Shown here: one piece after another, positions 35,722 through 47,037 of the stretch
Position numbering within the stretch: position 1 is the first letter of the stretch
How the letters are laid out: every line of letters begins with the position of its first letter
Origin: Albifimbria verrucaria
Lineage: Eukaryota > Ascomycota > Sordariomycetes > Hypocreales > Stachybotryaceae
Length of the DNA stretch: 64,000 nucleotides
Direction of reading: 5' to 3'
Assembly: GCA_020081605.1 (NCBI GenBank)
Contig: JAHREC010000013.1
Location: 1,612,001 to 1,676,000 of the forward strand
Position numbers and translations under genes: made by a program
Notes under the pieces: model-generated
What the model was told of the DNA's origin: nothing
The model's database searches: none
Seen by the model: the letters and a program-made list of their open reading frames with translations, nothing else

Positions 35722-37058
35722 ATGTTAATCATGCTTTGGTACCACAATCCGAAACGATTGCCGTTTGCCAAGTGTGAGGAACCACTGCCGACGTTGCCCA
35801 CAAAACGCCCCGGTCCCTCTCGGTTGTCTCCGCGGATCAATCTCCGACCTCGCCGGACCGGCAGCCAGAGTGCCGTTTCTTCAGCTTGCCGTGGGAGATC
35901 CGTCGGTCAATCCTCGTTTTTGCGTTTGGTGCTGGCACGGTCCATATGCACCTCCAGCCTAACTATTATGAACAGATTGTAGAAGAGTCGACAAAGAATG
36001 GTTTCTTTAAGAACCCTTGTGTTTCGAATGATACCATCACTAATGTGTCTAATAATGAGGTTGATGGCCCCCACGAAATCAGTAGCAAGCCGCCTGATGA
36101 GGATATCGACCAGCAGCCCGGGCACGCCAATCTCCCTTTGCTATCACGAGCGGATAAGTATGCCAAAGGTGCGCACGTTGGTGCCTGGCAATGGTGGGGA
36201 TGTGTGTGTCACCGCCAAACGAGGGGAATTGAAAGCTCGGGAGCTTTTGGTGGTTCCCAACCCTTCAATGACACCTGTTTGGTAGGCTCTGCCTCATGTG
36301 GGGAAGATGCAGCTTGTCCTCGGTCAAGTTGCTTCATTGGAATAATGGGCTGGCTATGTTGCTGCCGGCGAGCGTATGTTCCCTAGAAAAGACCCTTTCC
36401 TGTATATGTCTGTATATCGCCCGAGGGCTTAAGTCGCTTCCTTGACGTGATGTCAGGTCTCTAATGCTAATAAATAAATACCTCTAGATACGTGGAAGCT
36501 ATTGATATCTTGTACGCCACGAATGTCTTTCACATAAATAGCGATCCATTGATCCGCAATATCTCGACGCTGATACTGCCCCAGCGCTTGGCTAGCATCA
36601 AGTGGCTTGAGCTGGCGATCCAACTGAAGGTCGAGGATGGCTTAGACCTAGCCAGCCTGTTTCGTCCAATCCATGATGTCTTCCGTGGACTCCGCCGCTT
36701 AAAGCTACGGCTCGGCGGTAAGCTGGACCCTCGCCCATTTTGGTCACAAAACAAGGACAAGTCCATCTATCACGTCGTCGAAATAACTGTCATCCACGCT
36801 GTCGACGATCTGTACAACTGCTTCGGCGCCCAGCTAGAGGAGCTGGAACTCACCCTGGGCCCCAGGATCTTCAGTGGCCTTGCGGAAATGACCCAAAAAC
36901 GTGACGGTACTATGCTATCTCGACCGCCTGACATTGTTCCAATCGGAGATGCTAGCGCCTTCTTTCGACCTGTGAAGGGCCAAGCAGACGATGTCACTTG
37001 CTCGCGAGGATATTGGATTTGCTCGCATATGAGAACAACTGCGCCAGGACCAGGGTGA
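35722..37058 (+). CDS. DUF7730-like fungal protein
   Basis: Exons are about 35722-36373 and 36488-37058, with a 114-nt intron (gtatgt...ctctag). The core reads FFSLPWEIRRSILVFAFGAG near the N-terminus. Further on are WQWWGCVCHR, a Cys-rich stretch leading into SCFIGIMGWLCCCRRA, then across the intron YVEAIDILYATNVFHI and LPQRLASIKWLELAI. This order is what I associate with DUF7730/F-box-like proteins, which are common in filamentous fungi and of unknown function. No ATG lies in frame before the LPWEIR block. A 1-nt deletion near 35865 would join it to an open frame with ATG at 35722 or 35731, giving about 404-407 aa. The start is therefore inferred. The last ~40 residues look less conserved. 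Confidence 0.62.
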
Positions 37059-38033
37059 TAACAAATACCAAATTGCAACGAACGGAATAGCAGAAAAATG
37101 GCCCTAGTCTTGGATATCTGTGTTGTATATAGAACTCCCACCATAGACTTATCCACACGCAACTTTGAAAGGAACCACCAATCAAGCACTCTGCCTTGTT
37201 ATTATCTCATATGAGTTAAAGCATTAATCATTACCTATTCTCTAACATCAAAGACCTTGCCTCTGCTCTCCAAGCCCCCATCAAAAGCAGAGCAGATAGG
37301 CCACCCATCCCCAAACACAGAAACGTGCCTGGAAACCCCTGCTTCGCTTATCAACAATGACCGGCCTAGCATCGACGGAGAATTCAAATTGTTGTGTAAA
37401 GCGCATAGAGCGTCATTCTCTGACTCATCGTCATTGTAACCTCATATGGATGTCTTGGAAAACGTGATGAAGGACATCTTTGCTCGCCCAGTCGTATGTG
37501 AAAACAGACGCACTTAACAAAAGCATATATGCAAAGAGAAAATCCAGCCGCAAGCAAGCCAAGTGGCCATGATGAAAAGAATTTCTGTGCCTCCGAGCTC
37601 CAAAGACTTCTATTGCGCCGAAGAAGTACATGCCCATTGATAAAAATAACGACTCCTCCATTCCATCTAAGTTGGACATGCCATCATCCCGATAAACAAC
37701 GTCCTTAACCACCAAAGAGACAGACTCAACTCATACGGCTGCAGTCAAAAGGCGAAGTGAGTTGGAGAAATCAATGCCCTGGGGTCTTTCCAGTTGCCCG
37801 TGCGAATGCCTGTTGATGCAGCTGTTATGCCAAAAAAATAAGATGAAATGATGTTTAAGAAATGCGCTCCTCTATCCAAAAGAAAAAAGTAGCGGGCGTG
37901 AGAAGGGTTGTCGGGTATCCCATCCAAAATGCTCATTTCGCAATTATTAAGTCGTGCAATAATCCACTTTCCACCATTATGCCATCATCTCTTGTCCGAA
38001 TGCGCTTCGAAGCGCGGGTCATCCCACTGCCCA
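37059..38033. other. Convergent intergenic region, DUF7730-like / Skt5-like
   Basis: About 1 kb between two gene 3' ends, likely 3' UTRs and terminators. Moderately AT-rich. No convincing frame or RNA gene. Confidence 0.45.
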
Positions 38034-40418
38034 TCACATTATGATGCAATCTTTGTCGTCCTTGCCTCCTCTTTGCAGCTTACTGTTTCTAGCAGGGCCA
38101 ACCTCCATAGGGGTTCCCTCGCCACTAACAGCAGCCTGGATAATGGCCAAACGTTGTTTGGCTCGCTCGTCACCGGCATCTGCAGCCTTGACGTACCAGA
38201 CGTTGGCCTCTAGGATATCACGACGGCAACCGATGCCCATCTCGGTAAAGTAACCAACAGCATACTGAGCTTTTACGAAACCTATAAGACGGATTAGTCA
38301 TTGAGAACATACATGAGGCAGAAACAGTTTAGGGGTCGTTGTCAAGTACTTACCAAGTTCAGCAGATCGGCGAGCCCATTCGTAAGCCTCTTCTTCGTCC
38401 TTCTCAAGAATTGGGGTGCGCCAACCATGTACCAAGCACACAACCCCATCATCGCGGCAGCATGACCACGCTCTGCAGCGCCAGTGTAGAAGTGAACGCT
38501 GAGCCCTGGGTCTCTGGGGCAGCTGAGCTTACCGTGCTCGTAGGCGTCACCCATACGGAAGTTGGCTTCAGGGTGGCCCAAGTCTGCAGCTTGGGTGAAC
38601 AGTTCTGCGGCATAGCTCAAGTCTTGAAAGATGTCATCACCATAGCCAGTCTCGTACAGGCAACCCAGTTGGTACGGCGCGGCATTGTACTGAGCATCGG
38701 CGGCCTCGGTAGCAAGCTTCAACCATTTAATACCCTCTCTGTACCTTTTCTCGCCCAAGTCACCAGAGAGACACGCCTTACCAAGACGTGTCATAGCTCC
38801 CGGGTGTCTTTTGGCAGCTGCAGCCCGCAGGAACTGTACTGCCTTAGCAGGGTCTTTACGGCATCCCCAGCCAAACTCATAGCAAAGACCTGTTCGATAA
38901 CCTGACTCGGCGTGTCCGTGCTTCGCAGCCAGAACGAATAGGGGAAAGGCGGTGTTGTAGTCCTCCTTGCCCTTGCTGAAGAGGCCAGACGCGTAGCCAT
39001 CTGCAAGGTAGTATTGCGCAAATGGATAGCCACCATTGGCAAGACGTTGCAAGATTTGGCGCGCTTCACGAACAAGCTCATACGGGTTACCTACGGACCC
39101 TTCAATTACACCATCCTGTTCTTTGGAAGGTGTGGGATTTCTCGACGCCTTAGGGTTCGAAACGTCTAGGCCCTGCTCCTGGGCTGTAGAAATAAGGAAT
39201 ACAGCGAATGAATACTGAATAGAAAAGTCATTCGTCTTCTTCACGTTCATGCGATACATCTCTAGAGTCTTTTGAGCACTGAGCAAGGATGCATTATTGC
39301 CCACAACGTTTCTCAGATCTGAGTTGTCGAGAACGAGAGGGCAGGCGCTTGCTGGGGATACGGCACGTTGAGGAGCTCGGCATAAGTCGACATTCTCGCA
39401 TCTGGGGATTTCCTCGACTGCGCAGAAGGAGTGCGCATATTGGGCATGAGGCCAGGCGACCGGCTTCGCGCTGCATTTTCCGAGTATACCGAGTATGACG
39501 AATGCGGGCGCGGTATCGAACTTCTCCTGAAGTTGTTGGAGTTCGGAGTCAGGTGGCGGCGGATATTGGCAGCATTCTCGAGCAAGTCTGGATTCGAGGC
39601 AGCTCTGGGATTGTCGGTTGGGACACTCGCGACACGTTGAGGCGGATATTGGGGTCATGATGATACTGGAATTGAGGGACAGGCTCGCCCCTCGGCAGGT
39701 TACCCTCGATGATTGAGCTCTCGGGAGAGTCTCCAATGGTTTGGCAGTCATTGTTCTCAACAATGCCTGATATTGAGCTCGTGCTTGTTGGCGCGGACGA
39801 CTCAATTGAAGCAGCTTGTCGGTTGGTGCTCGTAGTATCGTCCGACTCACGGCTGTTGCGGAAGGCGTCTTGGTTTCGCACTCTCTCCTGGGGGCTCATA
39901 GCACTCGCCTCGTAGCGCTCGGGTCCGGCTGATGGGATTTGGGAAAAGCCGAACTCGAGGCCAACATGGCCGCTAAGGCCGGTGGAATTGGCCGTCCTAG
40001 GAGAGTCGTGGGCCGATGCATAGGCATCGGAGGTGGGCACATGGCCAAGCCCTTGGTGGTCCGGCTTCTGCTGGCTAACACCGGGGATAGGAGGGGCTCG
40101 CGAAGGGGCGGCGCTTGAGAAATCAGGTTGGCGGGTGCGGAAAGCAAGGTCGAACTGTGCAGATTGAGGTTGGGCGTGCTCAATATCAGCGTTGGAAGGC
40201 TGGGCCCAGTTCTCATGCTGAAAGTTTACCCTGACAGGAGAGACAGGGGCGTCCCGCAGACGTGGCGCACTACTCGCGTGGCCGGGTGAGGGCACGGCGA
40301 GGGGCTTCCTGGTGAAGGAGTCGCTAGACCTTCTCAAGCTCTGCAGCGACGTTGAATCTCGAGCCTCGGCGGTTGGCGACGCCGCTGTGGGAGGCGGCGA
40401 GGTGGTGACCGCAGCCAT
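38034..40418 (-). CDS. Skt5/CSR-type chitin synthase regulator, Sel1 repeats, CaaX end
   Basis: In yeast, Chs4/Skt5 binds, activates and localises the class IV synthase Chs3 at the plasma membrane. Exons are 40418-38354 and 38281-38034, with a 72-nt intron. The N-terminal ~300 residues are Ser/Pro-rich and disordered. From about residue 390 come seven or so Sel1-like repeats, such as AQYYLADGYASGLFSKGKED, GYRTGLCYEFGWGCRKDP and ANFRMGDAYEHG. The protein ends KDCIIM, a CaaX farnesylation box like that of yeast Skt5. Three apparent 1-nt deletions occur: near 39595, 39330 (before DNSDLRNVVG) and 38413 (before ILEKDEEEAYEWA). With them the coding length is 2316 nt (771 aa). It is divergent from the class IV chitin synthase. 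Confidence 0.88.
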
Positions 40419-41086
40419 TGTGTCTATTTATCGAGGGGGATGCGGTTGCGGGGAGGACGGTGAAGAGTCGGCGTAGTCGTGATTATCAGCCGGGCCGGTG
40501 GGCTCTGCTGTCACCGGTGCCAATGGAGGGTTGGCGCAAGCAGAAACCTTGGGGCGACCGGTTGCGACAAGCGAAGGAGGCCAGACGAGGCGTCAAGCAA
40601 GCATGCGATTCGCAGGTGGTTGTGGATATAGTAGAGTGTTGGCGGTTGATGCGGCTCGGAGGTAATCCTCCTTGTCCCCTAAAGGCCAGGGCAACAGACA
40701 AGCAGAGGGTGCGGATTCCGACGAGCTCGGCGAAGGCTCTTGGTGAGGGAAGGGTAAGGGCAAAGATGATGCTCCGAATAAAAGTGATCAAGCCCAAGCA
40801 GGGAATGGGAGGAGGTGAGCAGAGCCTCGTTGATGAGAAAATTCCATGGGCGTCGGGGAAGAGGAGTGGGCTGGCTGTACGATGCGGGTAAAGGTAAAGG
40901 GTACGTTACGGATCGACTAGAGAGCGAGCCCAGGCATGAGGTACTGCCTGTGCTCCGTACCTACCTGCCTACAGCACAGCACACTCCTCATGAGGGAAAG
41001 TGCGCGTTGGAAGCCGCGGAAGGTGCCTACCAGGGAAGTACCACGCCCTCCGCCCTCCGGCAAGGCACCTACCTAACCTTAGCGGT

Positions 41087-41113
41087 GGGCTGGGCTGGGC
41101 TGGGCTGGGCTGG
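41087..41113. repeat. GGGCT pentamer repeat
   Basis: Five tandem TGGGC units. Simple repeat next to AGGTACC motifs. Confidence 0.8.
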
Positions 41114-44100
41114 CGGTACCTCTGGGCCAAGTACCTGTATGCGAGCTGGGGCGCCACAAGGTGCAGCAAGGATGGGACCTCAGGAACAGAGGATGGGGTA
41201 CCTGCGAGTACCTCCAGGGCCTGCCGCTGTCTGCCAGCCAGGCATTTTTCTTGCACAGCACACACCACGCTGCCATTTAGACGATGGAGCATCAATAGAA
41301 GCTACTGGGCGCGCCTCGGGTCCCCTGGTGGTGCCATTCGATCCTTTGGTTGCCCGGACCGAGCTAGCTGTCATTAGCACATCTACGTGAGGGCAGCAGC
41401 TCCAAGCGCTTTGCCTCAGCCAGGCGGGAAGAGGAGCAGCTGAACCAGTCGCCCAGCGCCGGCGCATTTCGAGGAAATGAGAGAAGCCCGCTTGACGTAA
41501 CCGCATTGTTCACCCAAGACACTGACACAAGGCAGGGAGAAAACCTATTGAGTGACGCGGCCTAGACTGGCAGACAGACAGACACACGGCACGTTCCCTG
41601 TCTGTCATCTTCAGGCGAGGCCGACTGGTGCAAAACAAAAACACCATCGTCGCCAGGGCACACTGTAGCGCAGTGCAGTGCAGCACCAACATATTACCTA
41701 GGTAAGTAAGTCTTGGCGCAATTCCATTCTTTCTCCGTCGCGGCGCCGATCAACAACCAAGAGCTGCTCCATACGTTCTTCACAACTGAGTGCCGGATGC
41801 CACCGACCGTCATTTAGGTGGACAGACAGGTATAGCGGTGTACTGCGCCCATAGCCTTGTTCGTCCGAGCTTGGGACTAGCACTGGAGTACTTGGTTCGT
41901 GAGTCCCCTAGACTAAACCGTTTCATCACCAACGGGCCTTGTGTGCCCTGTACTCCGTAGCAAGCCCAGCCAGCCCAGGCATCTTGTTGCTAACAAACAC
42001 CCTCAGCCGCTCAGATCCCCACTTCTCGCGATCTAGTCTACCGTCTACTGTAGTTAGTAAATTGAGGCTGCCTCGGGAATAACAGATGCTACGTGAGAAC
42101 TGCCTCGCCTAAACGAGCTACGTTTTAAGGGAGCCTCACTAAAGACGTGATATAGGCAGGTGCCTTGTCTAGCTGCACTAGATATCGTATAAATGCCAAA
42201 GATAAGCTTGAACCAAGGTACCTGCCCCGTTGACCGACCAGGAGGAAAGCTCGCCAACTCGGCGCAAAGCACGTTTTTTTTTTAATCAACCTTCAGACGT
42301 GAGGTACTGTACAATTGCACAGCACCCAACCTCCACCCTTCGTATCCAGCCCAGCCAAGGAGCCACTGAGCCTCCAGCCAACCCCCTTTCTTCCAACGCT
42401 GAGCTGATCTGACCGAGAATTCTCCTCTTTTCCTCCCTCCGCCTGCCCTGTGGGTTCTCCCGCCTCTATCCCTTACCTACAATGGGGCTTCGAGAAACTA
42501 AACCTCCGCAGAGCACTTCTTGTCTCGCCCCAATATTGCCAACGTGTTGTGCTGCTCTGCCTGCACCTACAGGACAAGGGTGGAGGAGAAAAAACCCGCT
42601 GAGCTGCACGGTCCTGCAGTCCGTCGCATTTCCTGGGCTACATCATGCACTCCGTATGTATACGTGCATAATAGAGCAGGCATTCTCGAGCCCTGTCCAT
42701 CATGTGGTGAAACGAGTCGCATACAACAGTCGTCATAGGGGCCTTGCTCCAACCTCGTGGGCTAAAGCAAAGCCAAGCCCTGGATCGCGGATCTTCTCGC
42801 GCTTGGCGCTGGTCACCTTCCCCACAGCCAATCACCCTTGCTGCAAAATTAGCTGTGTTTTAATCACAACCGTCTCATAATTCATTCATTTTCACCCACA
42901 GTGGGCATGGTCGGTGAGTGCGAGCCGGTCGCACCGAACTTGTTTCTACGGCCTTCCTCGGTGGAATAAATACATGGCACCACAGCATCCAGCCATTTGC
43001 TCCTATACACCATGGCCGAGCCTATGAGCTGCTGCTATGGCAGTGTGCTGCTGCTCAGGTTCAGAGGGCTCAGCCCCTCCCCACTGGTCAACCCCGGGCT
43101 GTCCAAAGAGTCCGAGTCCGGATATTGTGATGGCCATGCTTTCACTCAGAACTGCAGCTCGGGAGATGGGCGGTCCTCCATCTGCCACTTCGCGCGGTAT
43201 TGCTGGTGGGGGCAACCTGTGGTACCTCCAGGTAGCTCTACCCGTCTGCGAGAATTACAGTGCACTCTCACTCCGCAATTGACCCAATCGAGGCTGGCGC
43301 ATCGTCCTCACCCACCCTTTTCGGTCTTGGTCACCTCGTATTGACCCGTCTGCTCCTTTTGTTGCCCACTAGCGACTGAACACTTATGCCTCCTGCTTAT
43401 TGCGCTCAACCTGTGCAATCGCTTCTTGGCGGCTACCCTACCATACACTCCGTGATACCTTGCCGTGTCGCCTCGTGTTGTGTAGCGGTCAGCAGCAGGC
43501 AAAATGCGTGTAAAGATGCTGTTGGGGATGAGCTGTCTGGCAGCTGTTGCTCTCCTCAGTCAACAATGGTCTAATTGTTAATTTACCTACCTAATAAGGT
43601 GTGAATGGCCACCGGCTCTGGTCCGTCCATCTCGGCCGGAAAGTGGGTCTCTGTGGTTCGGATTGGGTTTTCGGCGTGGCTGCCGGTTCCGCCCCATCAG
43701 ATCACCACCGCCATTCGAGGTACTGGGTGGCTCTGCTATCTGCACCAACTCACACAGTACCGTTCATGGACCAGCCACCTGCTTCCCTCGAGGTGGGTTA
43801 TGACTGACATGTTGTCCCAGGAAGTTTCACCGTAAGGGAAACCGTAAAGTGGGTGCGTTATCTTCGTGCAGCCGCTCTAGCTGACCCCACATCAGCAGAT
43901 TCAGTTGATGGTACGAACCCACCTTGGGTCTGATGGGGCTCTCCGGAACAAAGCTTCGAGAATCCTGCCTCTCTGGAAGGCGTGGTGATACCTTTAATGA
44001 TGCCCGTCTTATGGCCGTCCGTCCCGTGGCTTCGGTTTCCGAACGTCCGGCTTGGCAGCATTGCAGTAACTTCTGGGCTATGTATCTTGGGCTACGTCTT

Positions 44101-45812
44101 GACGATCATGATCGTTGTAGGGAAAAGCGCAGATGACATTCGTATCAGCATCATGCGCAATGTGGGAATAAACCCTTATCTAGCACCCGCATCGTATTGC
44201 CCAGTTCGGCGGTGAGCTTGCTGCATCTGGATTATACATGGCCTTGGTTAAGATGAGTCTTTGGCCCTTTGTATCGATAGGTGTTACCAACCAAGGCGAA
44301 ACCTAAGTCATATACTCTTGGAAGTAGTGGAAATATTAGCACTTGGTAGTCTTATGTATCCGTATGTATCCGTTTAAGGGTGTGACCCTTGTAGTTCTGG
44401 TGCTGGGCATGTATTTTAAGGACCCTGGCTGATGTTGAAATTTCTGGCGCAAGGCAAATTGCTTTAGAGGCTCTCGTGAAATTTTACCGGCCGGCCATGA
44501 CTCGTCCCGGCATTTGTGAGATGGTGCATGTCAAATCATGACGGCATGTGGGACCATTGGTTCAGATAATCTCCGACAGCCATGATGGCGCTGAATAGTT
44601 TGGTTACTACCGTCGAAATGCTGTCTGCAGATGTCTCTAGATGCTGGTGTACCTCGATGCGGTGCAATAGGGAACACATGACAGCTCAGCGGTGTCATGA
44701 GTATTACCAGAAGCACAAATACATTAGTACAGCAGGGTCTCGACGTCATTGTTCACCATGATTTACGTTGTTTCCCTTGCTCTTGCTAACAGTCGTAGCT
44801 ATATAATCCGTCAAAAACGGATGAAGCAGGCATGGTGATATAGGGTAGCGTCGGACGAGCTATGCCGTCGCAGCATGTCTCTACCTTATCTTCACCACCA
44901 AGCTCACTGTGAATACTGCACTGTGGTGTTTACCAACCCGGGGCGGTGACAACGATTATATTCCCATGCCATGTCTGGTTGCACTGGAGGTAGAACTGGT
45001 TTGTGAAGAACCAATGTTGTGTTGCGCCGCTATGGTTGCGCCGCTAAACCTGCCTACGGACACGGGTATTACACAAACCAGAGCCGAACAATATGGCGAT
45101 ATTATTGATTAGACCCAACAACCGAATTGAAACAGGAACGTAGCCAAAGGCTAAAAGAACAAGCATATCCAACACACGGGAAGCGACCGGGCAGTGCAGG
45201 CTATCCACCTCGTGTCAGATCCTACAGATAGATGAAAGCTTGAGACCGACCACTCGGCTAACGCTGCCACAGACAGCTGCCCCAACCTGGCTGCTGGGTG
45301 CACAAAGCAATCATACTATCTGTACATGCCGTAGGTCACTCGGAAAATATCCAAAACAAGTACGCAATACAGGGGGAGCTCAGGTTTCGCACCCTGCTGG
45401 CCAGAAACACCAAGCTTTACAGGCACAGACAGGGACAGAAATAAAAACAAAGATGGGACGAGAGCCTATACCAAGGCGAGGGCCCTGGCAAAGTGCCCTT
45501 GGCGAGAGCGGGATCAGTTCTTCGACAGGCGCTGTCGGCTGAGACAACGCGGCAGCCCATCCAGCGTTGCTGGGGTTGAAGTTAATCCTGCCTGTGGTCG
45601 TATTCGAGGTGGTAGAGGTACCACGGGCGTACACGCTGCGCTATCTCGACATGGTGGCCAGGGAAGCCAGCCGCTAAAGTTAGAAGACTGGAAGCAACCT
45701 TGGGCCTGGAGCCTGGGGGCTGACGGCCTGGCCCAATACCCAGCGTCTACCTTTGGCGATCTCCCCGACATGCCTGCAAGCTTCGCGATGGGCTGGCACG
45801 TACCGACAAAGT

Positions 45813-45824
45813 CGAGGTACCTCG
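45813..45824. promoter_or_regulatory. Second copy of the palindrome CGAGGTACCTCG
   Basis: Identical to the 12-mer at 5013-5024. It lies 1.2 kb upstream of the chitin synthase start. A perfect 12-bp palindrome occurring twice in 64 kb is unlikely by chance alone; its function is unknown. Confidence 0.35.
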
Positions 45825-47000
45825 TGTTATTTTTGCCGTAGGATGATTACCAGATGGGGCATGGTGCGCCTTCGCCACGGCTTTTGCGCCCAGGAACACT
45901 GTTGCATGCTTGTTCCGTTCAGGCAAGGCCCAGTAACAGCAGAGCCTAGAGCTCCCGTGCCTTGTTGCCCATGGGCTCGATCAGGCCTAGTTGTGCACTA
46001 GCCAAGGAGACGACGGCTTGTTATGCCAGGCTTTATGCAGATGCCCATGGGCTGGGTTGTTTCCCTCCTTTTCTCTTCTTTGTTGCATGGGCAGCACCAC
46101 TTCGACTCCCCTAATTGCCCTTCTGCAGCATCTCTTAGCCGGCCCAAGTCCACGGCGACGAGGTTGAGATTTCGACTCTTGCGGTGCGCGCCAACATCGA
46201 CCTTCGCTTGCGCCAACGTCCTCGTCTCACTGGGGCCGCCTCGTCTCAGGCTCCCTCCCGTCAGCTCGGCGCCCGTCCACGATCGTTTTCCCAAATCTGC
46301 GTCCGATCCTCTCGTTGGCTCACTAGTTGTCTCTGTCGCTCGTTGCCCGTCCCAGAGAAGGCCGCACCAACAGCGTCTGTGCTAGGCGCCCCGTTTTCCT
46401 CCGCCCCTAATTATCGAAAATTATTGGACCACCGTCGACCTTCATTTTGCAAAACAAGCCGAGCACTTGTCTATCCATCGACTGGTGGCACTCGCGCGAT
46501 ACCGTCTTTTCGCTGGGCCGACCTGACTCGATTTTCTCAGAGGGAGTTGTGCTGTGCGTCCAGGTCGGACGCACTACGTAGCCCGTGGACCGTGCCTCAG
46601 CCTCTCTGCTGGCTTGGCTTGGTCTCCTGAGATATCCCACGGCTACGGTAGCAGCTCATCTCATCTCCGTAAGCTCAATCGCGCCGTCCTCTGAGACTGC
46701 AGCAGCATCGCTTCTGGTGAGTTTCCATTTCATTTCTGCATCCGCTGCCGGGTTGTTGCACCAGCTCGCTGCTTGTCGCCGACAATCATCGCGCCTGCCT
46801 GCCCCTTGCCTCTACTCTACCCCTCGCATTAGCCTCGACCTCCCTTCGATTCCACGCCGCCTGCTGTGCTGTGAACCTCGACAACAACACCCTTTCTTTC
46901 TCTAGACTGGCACTCCGCGAGGGTTAAGTCAACCCTACCGTGCTCGATCCTCCACTTCCACCTCCACCCGCACCCGCGCCCGCACCCGCTCGCCATCGTT

Positions 47001-47018
47001 ATGAGTGCCTTGTTCTAA
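47001..47018 (+). promoter_or_regulatory. Short upstream ORF in the chitin synthase leader
   Basis: ATG AGT GCC TTG TTC TAA forms a five-codon frame whose stop ends 19 bases before the chitin synthase ATG. If it lies in the mRNA it could lower initiation at the main start. The transcription start is not known, so this is a candidate only. Confidence 0.4.
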
Positions 47019-47037
47019 CATCCATCTTTATAGCGCC

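Larger units (their letters stand above)
40419..47037. other. 6.6-kb gene-free divergent spacer, Skt5-like / class IV chitin synthase
   Basis: No frame on either strand resembles protein, and no RNA gene was seen. Features include AGGTA/TACCT motifs (40955-41070, 41694-41708, 43572-43585), a GGGCT repeat (41087-41113), and the CGAGGTACCTCG palindrome at 45813-45824. C/T-rich sequence over the last ~1 kb before the synthase is probably promoter and leader. The spacer is far longer than a typical fungal promoter region and is read outward in both directions. Confidence 0.5.
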
